Of a DNA stretch of 10,240 nt, positions 5,483-10,240 are shown piece after piece (positions within the stretch are counted from its first letter, which is position 1; the number at the start of each line of letters is the position of its first letter). Position numbers and translations under genes: made by a program. The notes beneath the pieces are model-generated. The model saw only the letters and a program-made list of their open reading frames with translations. It was not told the origin of the DNA and searched no databases. Source of the stretch: Candidatus Nealsoniibacteriota bacterium (GTDB lineage: Bacteria; Patescibacteriota; Minisyncoccia; Minisyncoccales; PWPS01); contig PWPS01000050.1 of NCBI GenBank assembly GCA_003557065.1, positions 1 through 10,240 of the forward strand, read 5' to 3'.

Positions 5483-6088
5483 ATGGACAAAAAGTTTTTT
5501 GTAGAATTAACCAATGACCTTTACCGATTAACAATCCTCTTTCCGAAGGAGGAGCCTATTCGTATTAAAATAAGAGGGTTGGCCGATGACATTTTGACCG
5601 ATTTGATTACTATTCTTCAAGGAACTTCTACGGAAAAAAGAGAGGCGGCGAAAAGAGTGGAAAGGAGTATCGGAATATTGGAATCGATGCTTGAGATTGC
5701 TGAAACTCAAAAATGGGTGAAAGAAGAAGAGTTTGAAAGTATAATGGAGAGCTATTCTTCAATAAGAAAAGAGATTGAAGAATTCAATAAGCTTCAAGAA
5801 CAGCAAAAAGTAGCTGAAAAACCGCAAAAAGAAATACAAAAACCCGAACCACTTCAAGAAGAAAGAAAATCTACCGGAAGAAAGGTTGTTTCACTGAACG
5901 ATAGACAAAAAAAGATTTTGGAAATATTGGAAAACGGTGCTAAGGTTCAGGTGCAGGATGTTATCGATCGACTTGATGAGAGTGTCACCAAAAGAACCAT
6001 CCGAAGAGATTTCCAAAAACTTATGGATATCGATGTTGCAGAGCGGATAGGAAAAGCGAATATGACCTATTACCGGTTAAAAGAATAA
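5483..6088 (+). CDS. Regulator: four-helix-bundle N-terminus plus winged-HTH (DeoR-like)
   Basis: 201 aa from ATG 5483. Residues 1-105 are helical; LYRLTILFPKEE, RGLADDILTDLI, RSIGILESMLEIAET and a last helix recall the four-helix-bundle (S23/IVP) family. After a Gln/Glu/Lys/Pro linker (106-133), residues 137-198 form a winged helix: NDRQKKILEILE, then VTKRTIRRDFQKL as recognition helix and a wing ending TYYRLKE, like DeoR-type HTH domains. It probably binds DNA; the TAGGAC array directly downstream is the obvious candidate site. A TTG at 5402 would lengthen it by 27 residues, but that stretch contains a hairpin (GCGAAG/CTTCGC, 5425-5442) and an unnatural basic/Cys N-terminus, so ATG 5483 is preferred. 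No strong RBS is seen. Confidence 0.75.
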   Translation: MDKKFFVELTNDLYRLTILFPKEEPIRIKIRGLADDILTDLITILQGTSTEKREAAKRVERSIGILESMLEIAETQKWVKEEEFESIMESYSSIRKEIEEFNKLQEQQKVAEKPQKEIQKPEPLQEERKSTGRKVVSLNDRQKKILEILENGAKVQVQDVIDRLDESVTKRTIRRDFQKLMDIDVAERIGKANMTYYRLKE

Positions 6089-6094
6089 GTAAGA

Positions 6095-6141
6095 TTGATA
6101 GGACAAATGATAGGACATTAGGTTAAAATAGGACTGTCCTA
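6095..6141 (+). promoter_or_regulatory. TAGGAC operator array and promoter of the ECF sigma gene
   Basis: GATAGGACA occurs at 6097-6105 and 6109-6117 (12-bp period), and a third TAGGAC forms the left half of a perfect palindrome TAGGAC-T-GTCCTA (6129-6141). Promoter-like parts overlap it: TTGATA at 6095-6100 with TAGGTT at 6119 (18-bp spacer), or TAAAAT at 6124-6129 without a good -35. A regulator bound here would cover the promoter. The predicted mRNA leader is very short and no RBS precedes ATG 6151. Confidence 0.65.
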
Positions 6142-6150
6142 ACAAGTACG

Positions 6151-6654
6151 ATGAACACACGAAGAAAATTTGGAAAATTGTATGACCGTTACGTGGAAGA
6201 GATTTATAGATTTATCTTTTTAAAAGTCTCTACTACTGATATTGCCGAAGATCTCACTTCGGAAACTTTCCGTAAGGGATGGGAAGTTTTCCAAGAAAGT
6301 CCGGACATGAAAAACCCACGCGCCTACCTTTATCAGATTGCTAGAAATTTGGTGATAGATCACTACAGAACAAAAAAAAGTCACCTTTCTCCGGAAGATA
6401 TAGAACTTGTTGATGATGGAAAAAATATGGTTGACCAGGCAACGGTAAATACGGAGATGGAAAAGGTGAAGACGGCGATGGAAAATATAAATGATACTTA
6501 TAAGGATGTGATCATTCTTCGTTATCTGGAAGAGATGGAGATATCCGAGGTCGCTAAAATAATGGATAAGTCCGAAGGAGCGATAAGAGTTCTAACTCAC
6601 AGAGCATTAAAGACCTTGGAAGAAGAGTTGGAAAAAATGAAGGACAAAAATTAA
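6151..6654 (+). CDS. RNA polymerase ECF-type sigma-70 factor
   Basis: 167 aa, normal for the ECF class with only regions 2 and 4. Region 2 spans about 7-75: FGKLYDRYVEEIYRFIF, then IAEDLTSETF (core-binding, usually DLTQETF) and NPRAYLYQIARNLVIDHYR. The linker is acidic (80-105). Region 4 spans about 108-160 with VIILRYLEEMEISEVAKIM and the promoter -35 recognition helix around EGAIRVLTHRAL. ECF factors usually act with an anti-sigma encoded just downstream; here the only candidate is 2.1 kb away (8773-9240). The gene lies behind the TAGGAC array, so the wHTH protein upstream may control it. No RBS is visible. Confidence 0.9.
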   Translation: MNTRRKFGKLYDRYVEEIYRFIFLKVSTTDIAEDLTSETFRKGWEVFQESPDMKNPRAYLYQIARNLVIDHYRTKKSHLSPEDIELVDDGKNMVDQATVNTEMEKVKTAMENINDTYKDVIILRYLEEMEISEVAKIMDKSEGAIRVLTHRALKTLEEELEKMKDKN

Positions 6655-6669
6655 AAAACCACCCTCCCT

Positions 6670-6740
6670 CGTCATTCCGGTAATTACCTCGTCATTTCCC
6701 GACAATTAACCGTCATTCCCGACTCCGATCGGGAATCTCT
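6670..6740. repeat. GTCATTCCCG dispersed palindromic repeats, copy cluster 1
   Basis: Three degenerate CGTCATTTCCCG-like units, the last forming the perfect hairpin ATTCCCGA/TCGGGAAT (6715-6736, loop CTCCGA). A nearly identical unit recurs at 8382-8406. These are non-coding repeats of the REP/MITE-like kind known in many bacteria. Confidence 0.8.
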
Positions 6741-6772
6741 TCAAAAAAGATTAATAGTTAACCACTAATTTT

Positions 6773-7129
6773 ATGAACTTATCTTTCCTAATAGCAGGCT
6801 TTTTCGGAGGACTTCTAAGAGGTGGAATGGGTCTCTTCAAATACACGGTTTCTTACAAGGATATACAAATAAGACCTTACTATTTTTCCGGGATGGTTAT
6901 CCTTACCGGAGTAATCGGTTGGATCTGTGCTTGGATTGCCCGTGATGCGATAGATATCTTTCTGGAAGTAAAAGATGTCCCCGTCTCTTTTGCGCTGGTT
7001 GCCGGTTATGCCGGGGGAGACTTCATAGAAAATGTCTTCAAGATTGCAATGAAAGAACCACATCTTTTCAAAATAGGGGATAAAATAAAAAGATTGGGGA
7101 AAACTATAGATATATCGGAAGAGGACTAA
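6773..7129 (+). CDS. Small multi-pass membrane protein (118 aa)
   Basis: Three hydrophobic segments (about 3-21, 38-57 and 69-89) separated by short charged loops, then a basic helix (KIGDKIKRLGK) and an acidic end. The first segment is Gly-rich (AGFFGGLLRGG), and the third, AGYAGGDFIENVF, has small-residue packing motifs. I do not recognise a defined family; a holin-like or small channel-like protein is possible but unsupported. It starts after ACTAATTTT without an RBS, the same context as the 4793 gene. It is convergent with the zinc-ribbon genes and shares the terminator between them. No clear promoter was seen; it may be read from the sigma promoter. Confidence 0.65.
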   Translation: MNLSFLIAGFFGGLLRGGMGLFKYTVSYKDIQIRPYYFSGMVILTGVIGWICAWIARDAIDIFLEVKDVPVSFALVAGYAGGDFIENVFKIAMKEPHLFKIGDKIKRLGKTIDISEED

Positions 7130-7149
7130 TTTCATCCCGTCATATTTAT

Positions 7150-7190
7150 AATAAATAAAAAGAAAAACACCGCCTTTTGGCGGTGCTTTG
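7150..7190 (-). terminator. Bidirectional intrinsic terminator
   Basis: CACCGCC (7168-7174) and GGCGGTG (7179-7185) form a perfect stem with a TTTT loop. On the minus strand a long T-rich tract follows (TTTTTCTTTTTATT), ending the zinc-ribbon operon. On the plus strand the stem is followed by CTTTGAT, so it may also stop the 6773 gene. Confidence 0.9.
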
Positions 7191-7194
7191 ATAA

Positions 7195-7713
7195 TTAGCT
7201 TGAGAAAAACTCAAAAGCTTTTTCGGCGGTAAGCCTTGATCCTTTCCCGTAGGGAAGATTGAAGATGTGACGAAAAACGTCAGCGACTCTTTTTTGATCC
7301 GATTTTCTTGTCGTAACTCTGGTGATACTGGACCACCGTATCCGAAAAAAGTGAGGACCTCTTCCTCCTGCCATTGCCTTGAGCTTCTCGGTACATCTTG
7401 CACTATCACAACAGGTATAAGCGGGACTGATTGAAAAATCTCTTCCGTCGTAAGAATACCTTACGGAAAAATATTCGACTCTTTCTTTGTTGCATTGCGG
7501 GCAAATCATTTGCGGCTCACGGGTTTCTCCTTTTGCAATAAGCCACTCCAAGTGTTTTTCCAAAGCATTCTTATTGCTCCCGTTTTTCCTTTTCCTTATT
7601 AGGTTCAGTTGCCAGGGAATAAATCCCGGTTCGTTAAACATCAATACTTCCAGCGCTTTACCCTCTCTTTTTCCGCTTTGAAAAATGTAGGGTTTATTCG
7701 GTTCATATACCAA
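7195..7713 (-). CDS. Uncharacterised zinc-ribbon protein, paralogue B
   Basis: 172 aa from a TTG start at 7713-7711. Start choice: AGGAG lies 9 nt upstream, and with the TTG the motif LEVLMF (21-26) lines up with MEVLMF (22-27) of the neighbour. A helical N-terminal part is followed by PQMICPQC (Cys71, Cys74) and, about 27 residues later, CCDSARC (Cys101, 102, 107), a likely zinc-binding cluster. The C-terminus (about 120-172) holds basic segments and a helix with AFEFF. It overlaps the upstream paralogue by 11 bp, so the pair is co-translated. Function is unknown; nucleic-acid binding is plausible from the zinc ribbon and positive charge, but unproven. Confidence 0.75.
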   Translation of the reverse strand: MVYEPNKPYIFQSGKREGKALEVLMFNEPGFIPWQLNLIRKRKNGSNKNALEKHLEWLIAKGETREPQMICPQCNKERVEYFSVRYSYDGRDFSISPAYTCCDSARCTEKLKAMAGGRGPHFFRIRWSSITRVTTRKSDQKRVADVFRHIFNLPYGKGSRLTAEKAFEFFSS

Positions 7714-8230
7714 CTAAATCATCTCCTTTGAAAAATTTGTAAGCTTCCGTGTCGGTAATGCTTTCCGAAAGACCGAAAATTTTCTTGTAAAGATTGCCGA
7801 CTTTTGCTTGATCTTCAAGCGTAATGGCGATATTCAATATCTCCGAAAACTTCGGCTCGAAAATCTCCGCCCTTCCTGAAACTATCTTTCCAAGCATCTT
7901 CTTTCTACATTCTTTACTGCTACAACATGTCCAATTGTCACTAAGTTCAAAAGTGGCATCACTACCCAAACAGGATCCGTTATGGGAAACTGCAAATTCA
8001 ACGATTCTTTCCCTTTTACAATGGGGACAGGTCATTTGTGGAGTTTTCTTATCGGCCTCTTTGAGAAGCTCTTCCAACCTTCCCGCCTCTTCTTGGCGAT
8101 TTTCCCTTTTCAGCTCCTCCAATAGGTGATAAAGAAAGTAGTAGTCTTCAAACATTAACACTTCCATTGATTTTTGCTTCCTGCTCCAAAACGGTTTGTA
8201 AAAGAACTGCTTATCAAGCTTGTGAGTCAT
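7703..8230 (-). CDS. Uncharacterised zinc-ribbon protein, paralogue A
   Basis: 175 aa. N-terminal MEVLMF motif (22-27), a helical Glu/Lys-rich segment (33-60), then PQMTCPHC (Cys68, Cys71), an extra Cys87, and CCSSKEC (Cys102, 103, 108), matching the Cys pattern of the next gene. The C-terminal half (about 118-170) includes EILNIAITLEDQ and a final helix AYKFF, again as in the paralogue. It has the best RBS of the window (AAGGAGGTGA at 8244-8235), unlike most genes here, which hints at recent acquisition or strong expression. A promoter lies at 8284-8256. No known family was recognised; both proteins look like a tandem duplication of one ancestral gene. Confidence 0.78.
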   Translation of the reverse strand: MTHKLDKQFFYKPFWSRKQKSMEVLMFEDYYFLYHLLEELKRENRQEEAGRLEELLKEADKKTPQMTCPHCKRERIVEFAVSHNGSCLGSDATFELSDNWTCCSSKECRKKMLGKIVSGRAEIFEPKFSEILNIAITLEDQAKVGNLYKKIFGLSESITDTEAYKFFKGDDLVGI

Positions 8231-8255
8231 TTTCTCACCTCCTTAATCTTTATTT

Positions 8256-8284
8256 ATGATACCACTAAAAACCCATTTTGTCCA
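8256..8284 (-). promoter_or_regulatory. Promoter of the zinc-ribbon operon, with GG boxes every 10 bp
   Basis: On the minus strand TGGACA (8284-8279), a 17-bp spacer, then TATCAT (8261-8256). GG pairs occur at exact 10-bp steps through the promoter (GTGG, TGGG, GTGG), an arrangement that recalls MraZ-type TGGG boxes. The start would be near 8249, right at the strong RBS. Confidence 0.65.
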
Positions 8285-8331
8285 CCCTAAAAAAGTACTT
8301 CATTAAAAAAACCAAAAAATCAAAGTATATC

Positions 8332-8512
8332 GACGCCCGACTTCAAGTAACTACGCCTTGTCATTCCCGCAACCACCCCTTGTCATCCCCGACTCCGATC
8401 GGGAATCTCCTATAAAAACACCCTCCGGAAAGATTCCCGCTTCCGCGGGAATGACGCAGTGGTTGGTCATTCCAACCCTGTACCCGACCTGATCGGGTAT
8501 CTCCGGGAATCT
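8332..8512. repeat. GTCATTCCCG dispersed palindromic repeats, copy cluster 2
   Basis: The cluster starts with GACGCCCGACTTCAA, related to the 1437-1558 repeat. It holds ATTCCCGC/GCGGGAAT (8433-8452, loop TTCC), TACCCGA/TCGGGTA (8481-8499), and a unit at 8382-8406 almost identical to 6712-6736. No gene is supported in 8285-8555; the minus-strand frame across it only reads through the repeats. Confidence 0.8.
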
Positions 8513-8555
8513 CCTATACAACCTCCCAAACATATATAACCCTCCCATTGTGAAA

Positions 8556-8696
8556 GCGAGGGTTTCTCCTGCAAGGAGCTCTCGGAGGTGATTTAGCATG
8601 GTTTTCGATTTTGTCGAAATAAATCACCGAGAGCGCAAGAATTAAATCTGCGCTGGAAGATTTAAATCCTGGTTCTTGCAGGAGAAAACCCGAGCG
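8556..8696 (+). ncRNA. Candidate structured RNA with three-way junction
   Basis: Nested complementarity defines a compact fold. P1: GGGTTT-CTCCTGCAAG (8560-8575) with CTTGCAGGAGAAAACCC (8675-8691), extended by tandem G-A mismatches and a GC pair. P2: GCTCTCGG-(AGG)-TGATTTA (8578-8595) with TAAATCACCGAGAGC (8620-8634), capped by TTTCGA/TCGAAA (8603-8619). P3: TTAAATCT/AGATTTAA (8642-8665) with an 8-nt loop. A second CAGGAG...AAAACCC at 8704-8721 could replace the right side of P1. Strand is assumed from the downstream gene; the stems would also work on the other strand or as a DNA palindrome. It matches no RNA class I know. 8697-8772 has a further AAGGAG/CTCCTT hairpin (8733-8755) and no clear RBS. 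Confidence 0.5.
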
Positions 8697-8772
8697 ACTG
8701 TAACAGGAGAAGCAAAAACCCGTCTTATATATAAGGAGTCGTAAGCGGTCTCCTTGAAGTAAACCAAAGCTT

Positions 8773-9240
8773 ATGAAGGATATTCAAAAACAATTGAACA
8801 CGCTAAAAGCGATAAAACCCGAAAAAAACTGGGTTGCTTCGGCGCGTCAAGAAATCCTTGGAAAAAAAGAGAGTTTCTTTTCTACCTCTTTAAGTCCGAA
8901 CTTTTCTTTCGGATCTTTGGCTCTGGTAGCTACTTTCCTTTTTATGGTGACCGTTTTTACATCTTTCAACATTCCGGAAGTCCAAATGACGGAAAACAAA
9001 GTTACTCCGGGAATAATGAGAATAGTTGAAAATATGAGAAATAGGGAAGCGGAAGTAGAAATAATGATGGCAACCGAATTTCCACGCGAATCGGCAATAA
9101 TGAATTTTGCGGAGATTGATTTTGAAAACCTTTCCGATGTTGAGCAAAGACAACTTATAAGAGAAAGCGCCGATTATCTTTTGGCTGAAATAGATCAATT
9201 GGAAGAAAGAATTCTAAGGGTGATGGCGGTTCAAAAATAA
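8773..9240 (+). CDS. Probable anti-sigma-like single-TM membrane protein
   Basis: 155 aa. The cytosolic N-terminus (1-45) has LKAIKPEKNWVASARQEIL, a pattern I associate with short CPR membrane proteins encoded near ECF sigma factors. One membrane segment spans about 46-66, and the rest is an extracytoplasmic helical, Glu-rich domain (VENMRNREAEVEIMM, then ADYLLAEIDQLEERIL). No zinc-binding HxxxCxxC motif of ZAS anti-sigmas is present. Anti-sigma function is inferred from layout and from the ECF factor at 6151, which lies 2.1 kb upstream. The gene begins after the candidate RNA at 8556 and has no RBS. Its stop codon is inside a perfect palindrome. Confidence 0.6.
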   Translation: MKDIQKQLNTLKAIKPEKNWVASARQEILGKKESFFSTSLSPNFSFGSLALVATFLFMVTVFTSFNIPEVQMTENKVTPGIMRIVENMRNREAEVEIMMATEFPRESAIMNFAEIDFENLSDVEQRQLIRESADYLLAEIDQLEERILRVMAVQK

Positions 9241-9252
9241 TTATTTTTGAAC
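9229..9252. promoter_or_regulatory. Perfect 24-bp AT-rich palindrome
   Basis: GTTCAAAAATAA (9229-9240) is followed at once by its exact reverse complement TTATTTTTGAAC (9241-9252). It contains the stop of the 8773 gene and ends 5 bp before the -35 of the next promoter, so it could be an operator, an UP-like element, or an mRNA 3' hairpin. Confidence 0.6.
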
Positions 9253-9257
9253 GGCTA

Positions 9258-9285
9258 TTGTCTTTTTTTGAAAAAAGATTATGAT
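9258..9285 (+). promoter_or_regulatory. Promoter of the putative S-layer gene
   Basis: TTGTCT (9258-9263), a 16-bp spacer and TATGAT (9280-9285). The spacer is itself palindromic and A/T-tract rich (TCTTTTTT/AAAAAAGA, 9261-9278). Predicted start is near 9292, leaving a leader of about 360 nt. Confidence 0.55.
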
Positions 9286-9291
9286 AGCTTA

Positions 9292-9651
9292 ATCGACATT
9301 TTTCAGGTTCTTTGAAAACTGAATAAAGAACAAAGAAATTTGACTGGCTTAGAAAGCCTTCCGCTTCCTTACATATTAAGAGGCGGAAAGATTGCTGGTC
9401 GGTTTCGTCGGGTTTCCCGCCGAGGCCGGCTAGTAATCGGAAAAAACTAAAGGTCGAACTCTTTACATTATTAAAAGCCGCTTTTTTCCTCTTTTTAGGT
9501 TATTGAATCATTTCTCGGGTCGAAAAAGAGAGATGGTTTTTGTAAAAAAATAATCTAAAATCACTGGAAAAAAGCATCTGAGCTTGCTTATTGCAAGCAA
9601 AAATTATTAATTCGCATGCATGCAATAAAAGTATGTGTGCTACCCAAAAAA
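9292..9651 (+). other. Long structured 5' UTR of the putative S-layer gene
   Basis: No gene is supported here; minus-strand frames are shadows. RNA stems follow one another: GGCTT/AAGCC (9346-9358), TTCCGC/GCGGAA (9359-9388), and a 23-position hairpin (9390-9438) with 22 pairs, five of them G-U, one T-C mismatch and a TTT loop. Then GGAAAAAA/TTTTTTCC (9439-9446 with 9482-9489), CTCTTTTT/AAAAAGAG (9489-9496 with 9523-9530), and GCTTGC/GCAAGC (9582-9598). The G-U pairs point to RNA function. Plausible roles are mRNA stability, antitermination or translation control. Confidence 0.6.
9307..9331 (+). promoter_or_regulatory. rRNA-type boxA-like leader motif
   Basis: GTTCTTTGAAAACTGAAT matches the boxA-containing segment familiar from bacterial rRNA leaders and spacers (TGCTCTTT core). 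It is also an inverted repeat, GTTCTTT (9307-9313) and AAAGAAC (9325-9331). It lies about 15 nt after the predicted start, as in rrn leaders, yet no rRNA gene follows. Confidence 0.55.
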
Positions 9652-10240
9652 ATGAGTAAATTGACAAAGAAAATCATCGTCGCCGGTCTTGCTCTGGCAA
9701 TGGCTTTCACCGCTGTTGGTGTAGGTTTTGCTACGGAAGACTTGGATGACGAAGTTGCCGAAATCAAGGCTCTTGCCGAGAGTCTGGGTATCGACGCTGA
9801 CATTCTTCTTCAAAGCATGGGTATCACCGTGAACGGAGAAGAAGATGAAGACGAAGAAGCTGTGGAGGTTGTCTCCATCGCTGGAATTCCTGAAGGTTTC
9901 ACCTTTACGGAAAACATGAGACAAGGTGCTAGGGGAACGGCTGTAAGATATCTTCAAGTTGTTCTTAACACCGACCCTGACACCAGAGTAGCTACTTCCG
10001 GAGCTGGATCTCCTGGAAATGAAACCGATTATTTCGGTCCCGCTACTCACAACGCGGTTGTAAGATTCCAAGAGAAGTACGCTTCTGATGTGCTTGCTCC
10101 TCACGGACTTACCAGAGGTACCGGAAATGTTTACGCTTCTACAAGAGCTAAGTTGAACCAACTTCTTACTGGTGAAGAAGCTCCGGTTGAAGATCCTACC
10201 GACCCTGACTTGGGAGCGGTATTGGAACAACTTCAAGCTT
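9652..10240 (+). CDS. Putative S-layer/surface protein with peptidoglycan-binding-like domain, 3' end missing
   Basis: 196 codons are open to the window edge with no stop, so only the N-terminus is seen. A signal peptide is clear: basic MSKLTKK, a hydrophobic core and likely cleavage after GVGFA (about residue 27). A short helical part with an acidic stretch (EEDEDEEAVE, 63-72) precedes a PGBD-like domain at about 87-172: NMRQGARGTAVRYLQ, PGNETDYFGPATHNAVVRFQEKY, GTGNVYASTRAKLNQLL. This combination is typical of putative S-layer proteins in Parcubacteria. Pro/Asp-rich sequence follows (VEDPTDPDLG). Codon use is more uniform (GCT, CTT, ACC) than in neighbours, suggesting high expression. No RBS is present; an in-frame GTG at 9637 is an alternative start, but ATG gives a normal signal peptide. 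Confidence 0.85.
   Translation, partial: MSKLTKKIIVAGLALAMAFTAVGVGFATEDLDDEVAEIKALAESLGIDADILLQSMGITVNGEEDEDEEAVEVVSIAGIPEGFTFTENMRQGARGTAVRYLQVVLNTDPDTRVATSGAGSPGNETDYFGPATHNAVVRFQEKYASDVLAPHGLTRGTGNVYASTRAKLNQLLTGEEAPVEDPTDPDLGAVLEQLQA

Noticed and set aside
8351..8599. Minus-strand 82-aa frame
   Set aside because: It consists largely of translated GTCATTCCCG repeats and enters the candidate RNA; such frames are common artefacts of these repeats.
8556..8696. Known riboswitch or SRP/6S RNA
   Set aside because: No TPP, cobalamin, SAM or c-di-GMP consensus, no GGAA-loop SRP domain, and no long single-bubble rod as in 6S RNA.
9258..9651. rRNA or tmRNA gene
   Set aside because: The leader resembles rrn promoter and boxA regions, but no 16S, 23S, 5S or tmRNA signature follows; a protein gene with a signal peptide does.
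9588..10236. Minus-strand frames of 71 and 198 aa
   Set aside because: Both are antisense to the surface-protein gene, whose signal peptide and PGBD-like domain are clear. The Ser/Val-rich composition is typical of a shadow frame.

Overview
This window most likely comes from a Candidate Phyla Radiation (Patescibacteria, Parcubacteria-like) genome. Signs are the many short single-membrane-span proteins with acidic or coiled-coil tails, an abundant-looking surface protein carrying the peptidoglycan-binding-like domain seen in putative CPR S-layer proteins, a SipW/TasA-type module, AT-leaning DNA with almost no Shine-Dalgarno sites, and dispersed GTCATTCCCG palindromes. This assignment is inference; no rRNA or marker gene is present.

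Layout. (1) 1-1036, minus: 5' part of a membrane-anchored helix-hairpin-helix/coiled-coil protein running off the left edge. (2) 1151-1369, plus: a compact transcription unit (promoter, RBS, 44-codon ORF, UUCG-loop terminator). (3) 1345-1797: gene-free, with a 56-bp direct repeat and a likely promoter and leader. (4) 1798-3247, plus: SipW-dependent secreted protein, ER-type signal peptidase (SipW) and a second SipW-dependent protein. (5) 3264-4688, minus: two small TM/coiled-coil paralogues followed by a CapA-type metallophosphatase. (6) 4693-6088, plus: membrane-anchored LysM-like protein and a four-helix-bundle/winged-helix regulator. (7) 6095-6654: an operator-like TAGGAC array and an ECF sigma factor. 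(8) 6655-8520: a small membrane protein and two tandem zinc-ribbon paralogues, bounded on both sides by GTCATTCCCG repeats. (9) 8556-9240: a candidate structured RNA and a probable anti-sigma/membrane protein. (10) 9229-10240: a palindrome, an rRNA-operon-like promoter and boxA leader, a long structured 5' UTR, and the start of the putative S-layer protein, which runs off the right edge.

Together the genes point to cell-envelope construction: secreted TasA-like proteins with a dedicated peptidase, CapA, a LysM-like anchor and an S-layer protein, plus local regulators (wHTH, ECF sigma, putative anti-sigma). The most unusual signals are RNA or operator elements: the three-way-junction RNA at 8556-8696 with a possible alternative pairing partner, the rrn-like leader of the surface-protein gene, and the TAGGAC operator array before the sigma factor. 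The sigma factor and its probable partner appear to be separated by a repeat-bounded cassette. Both edge-crossing genes lack one end inside the window and were found by direct translation.
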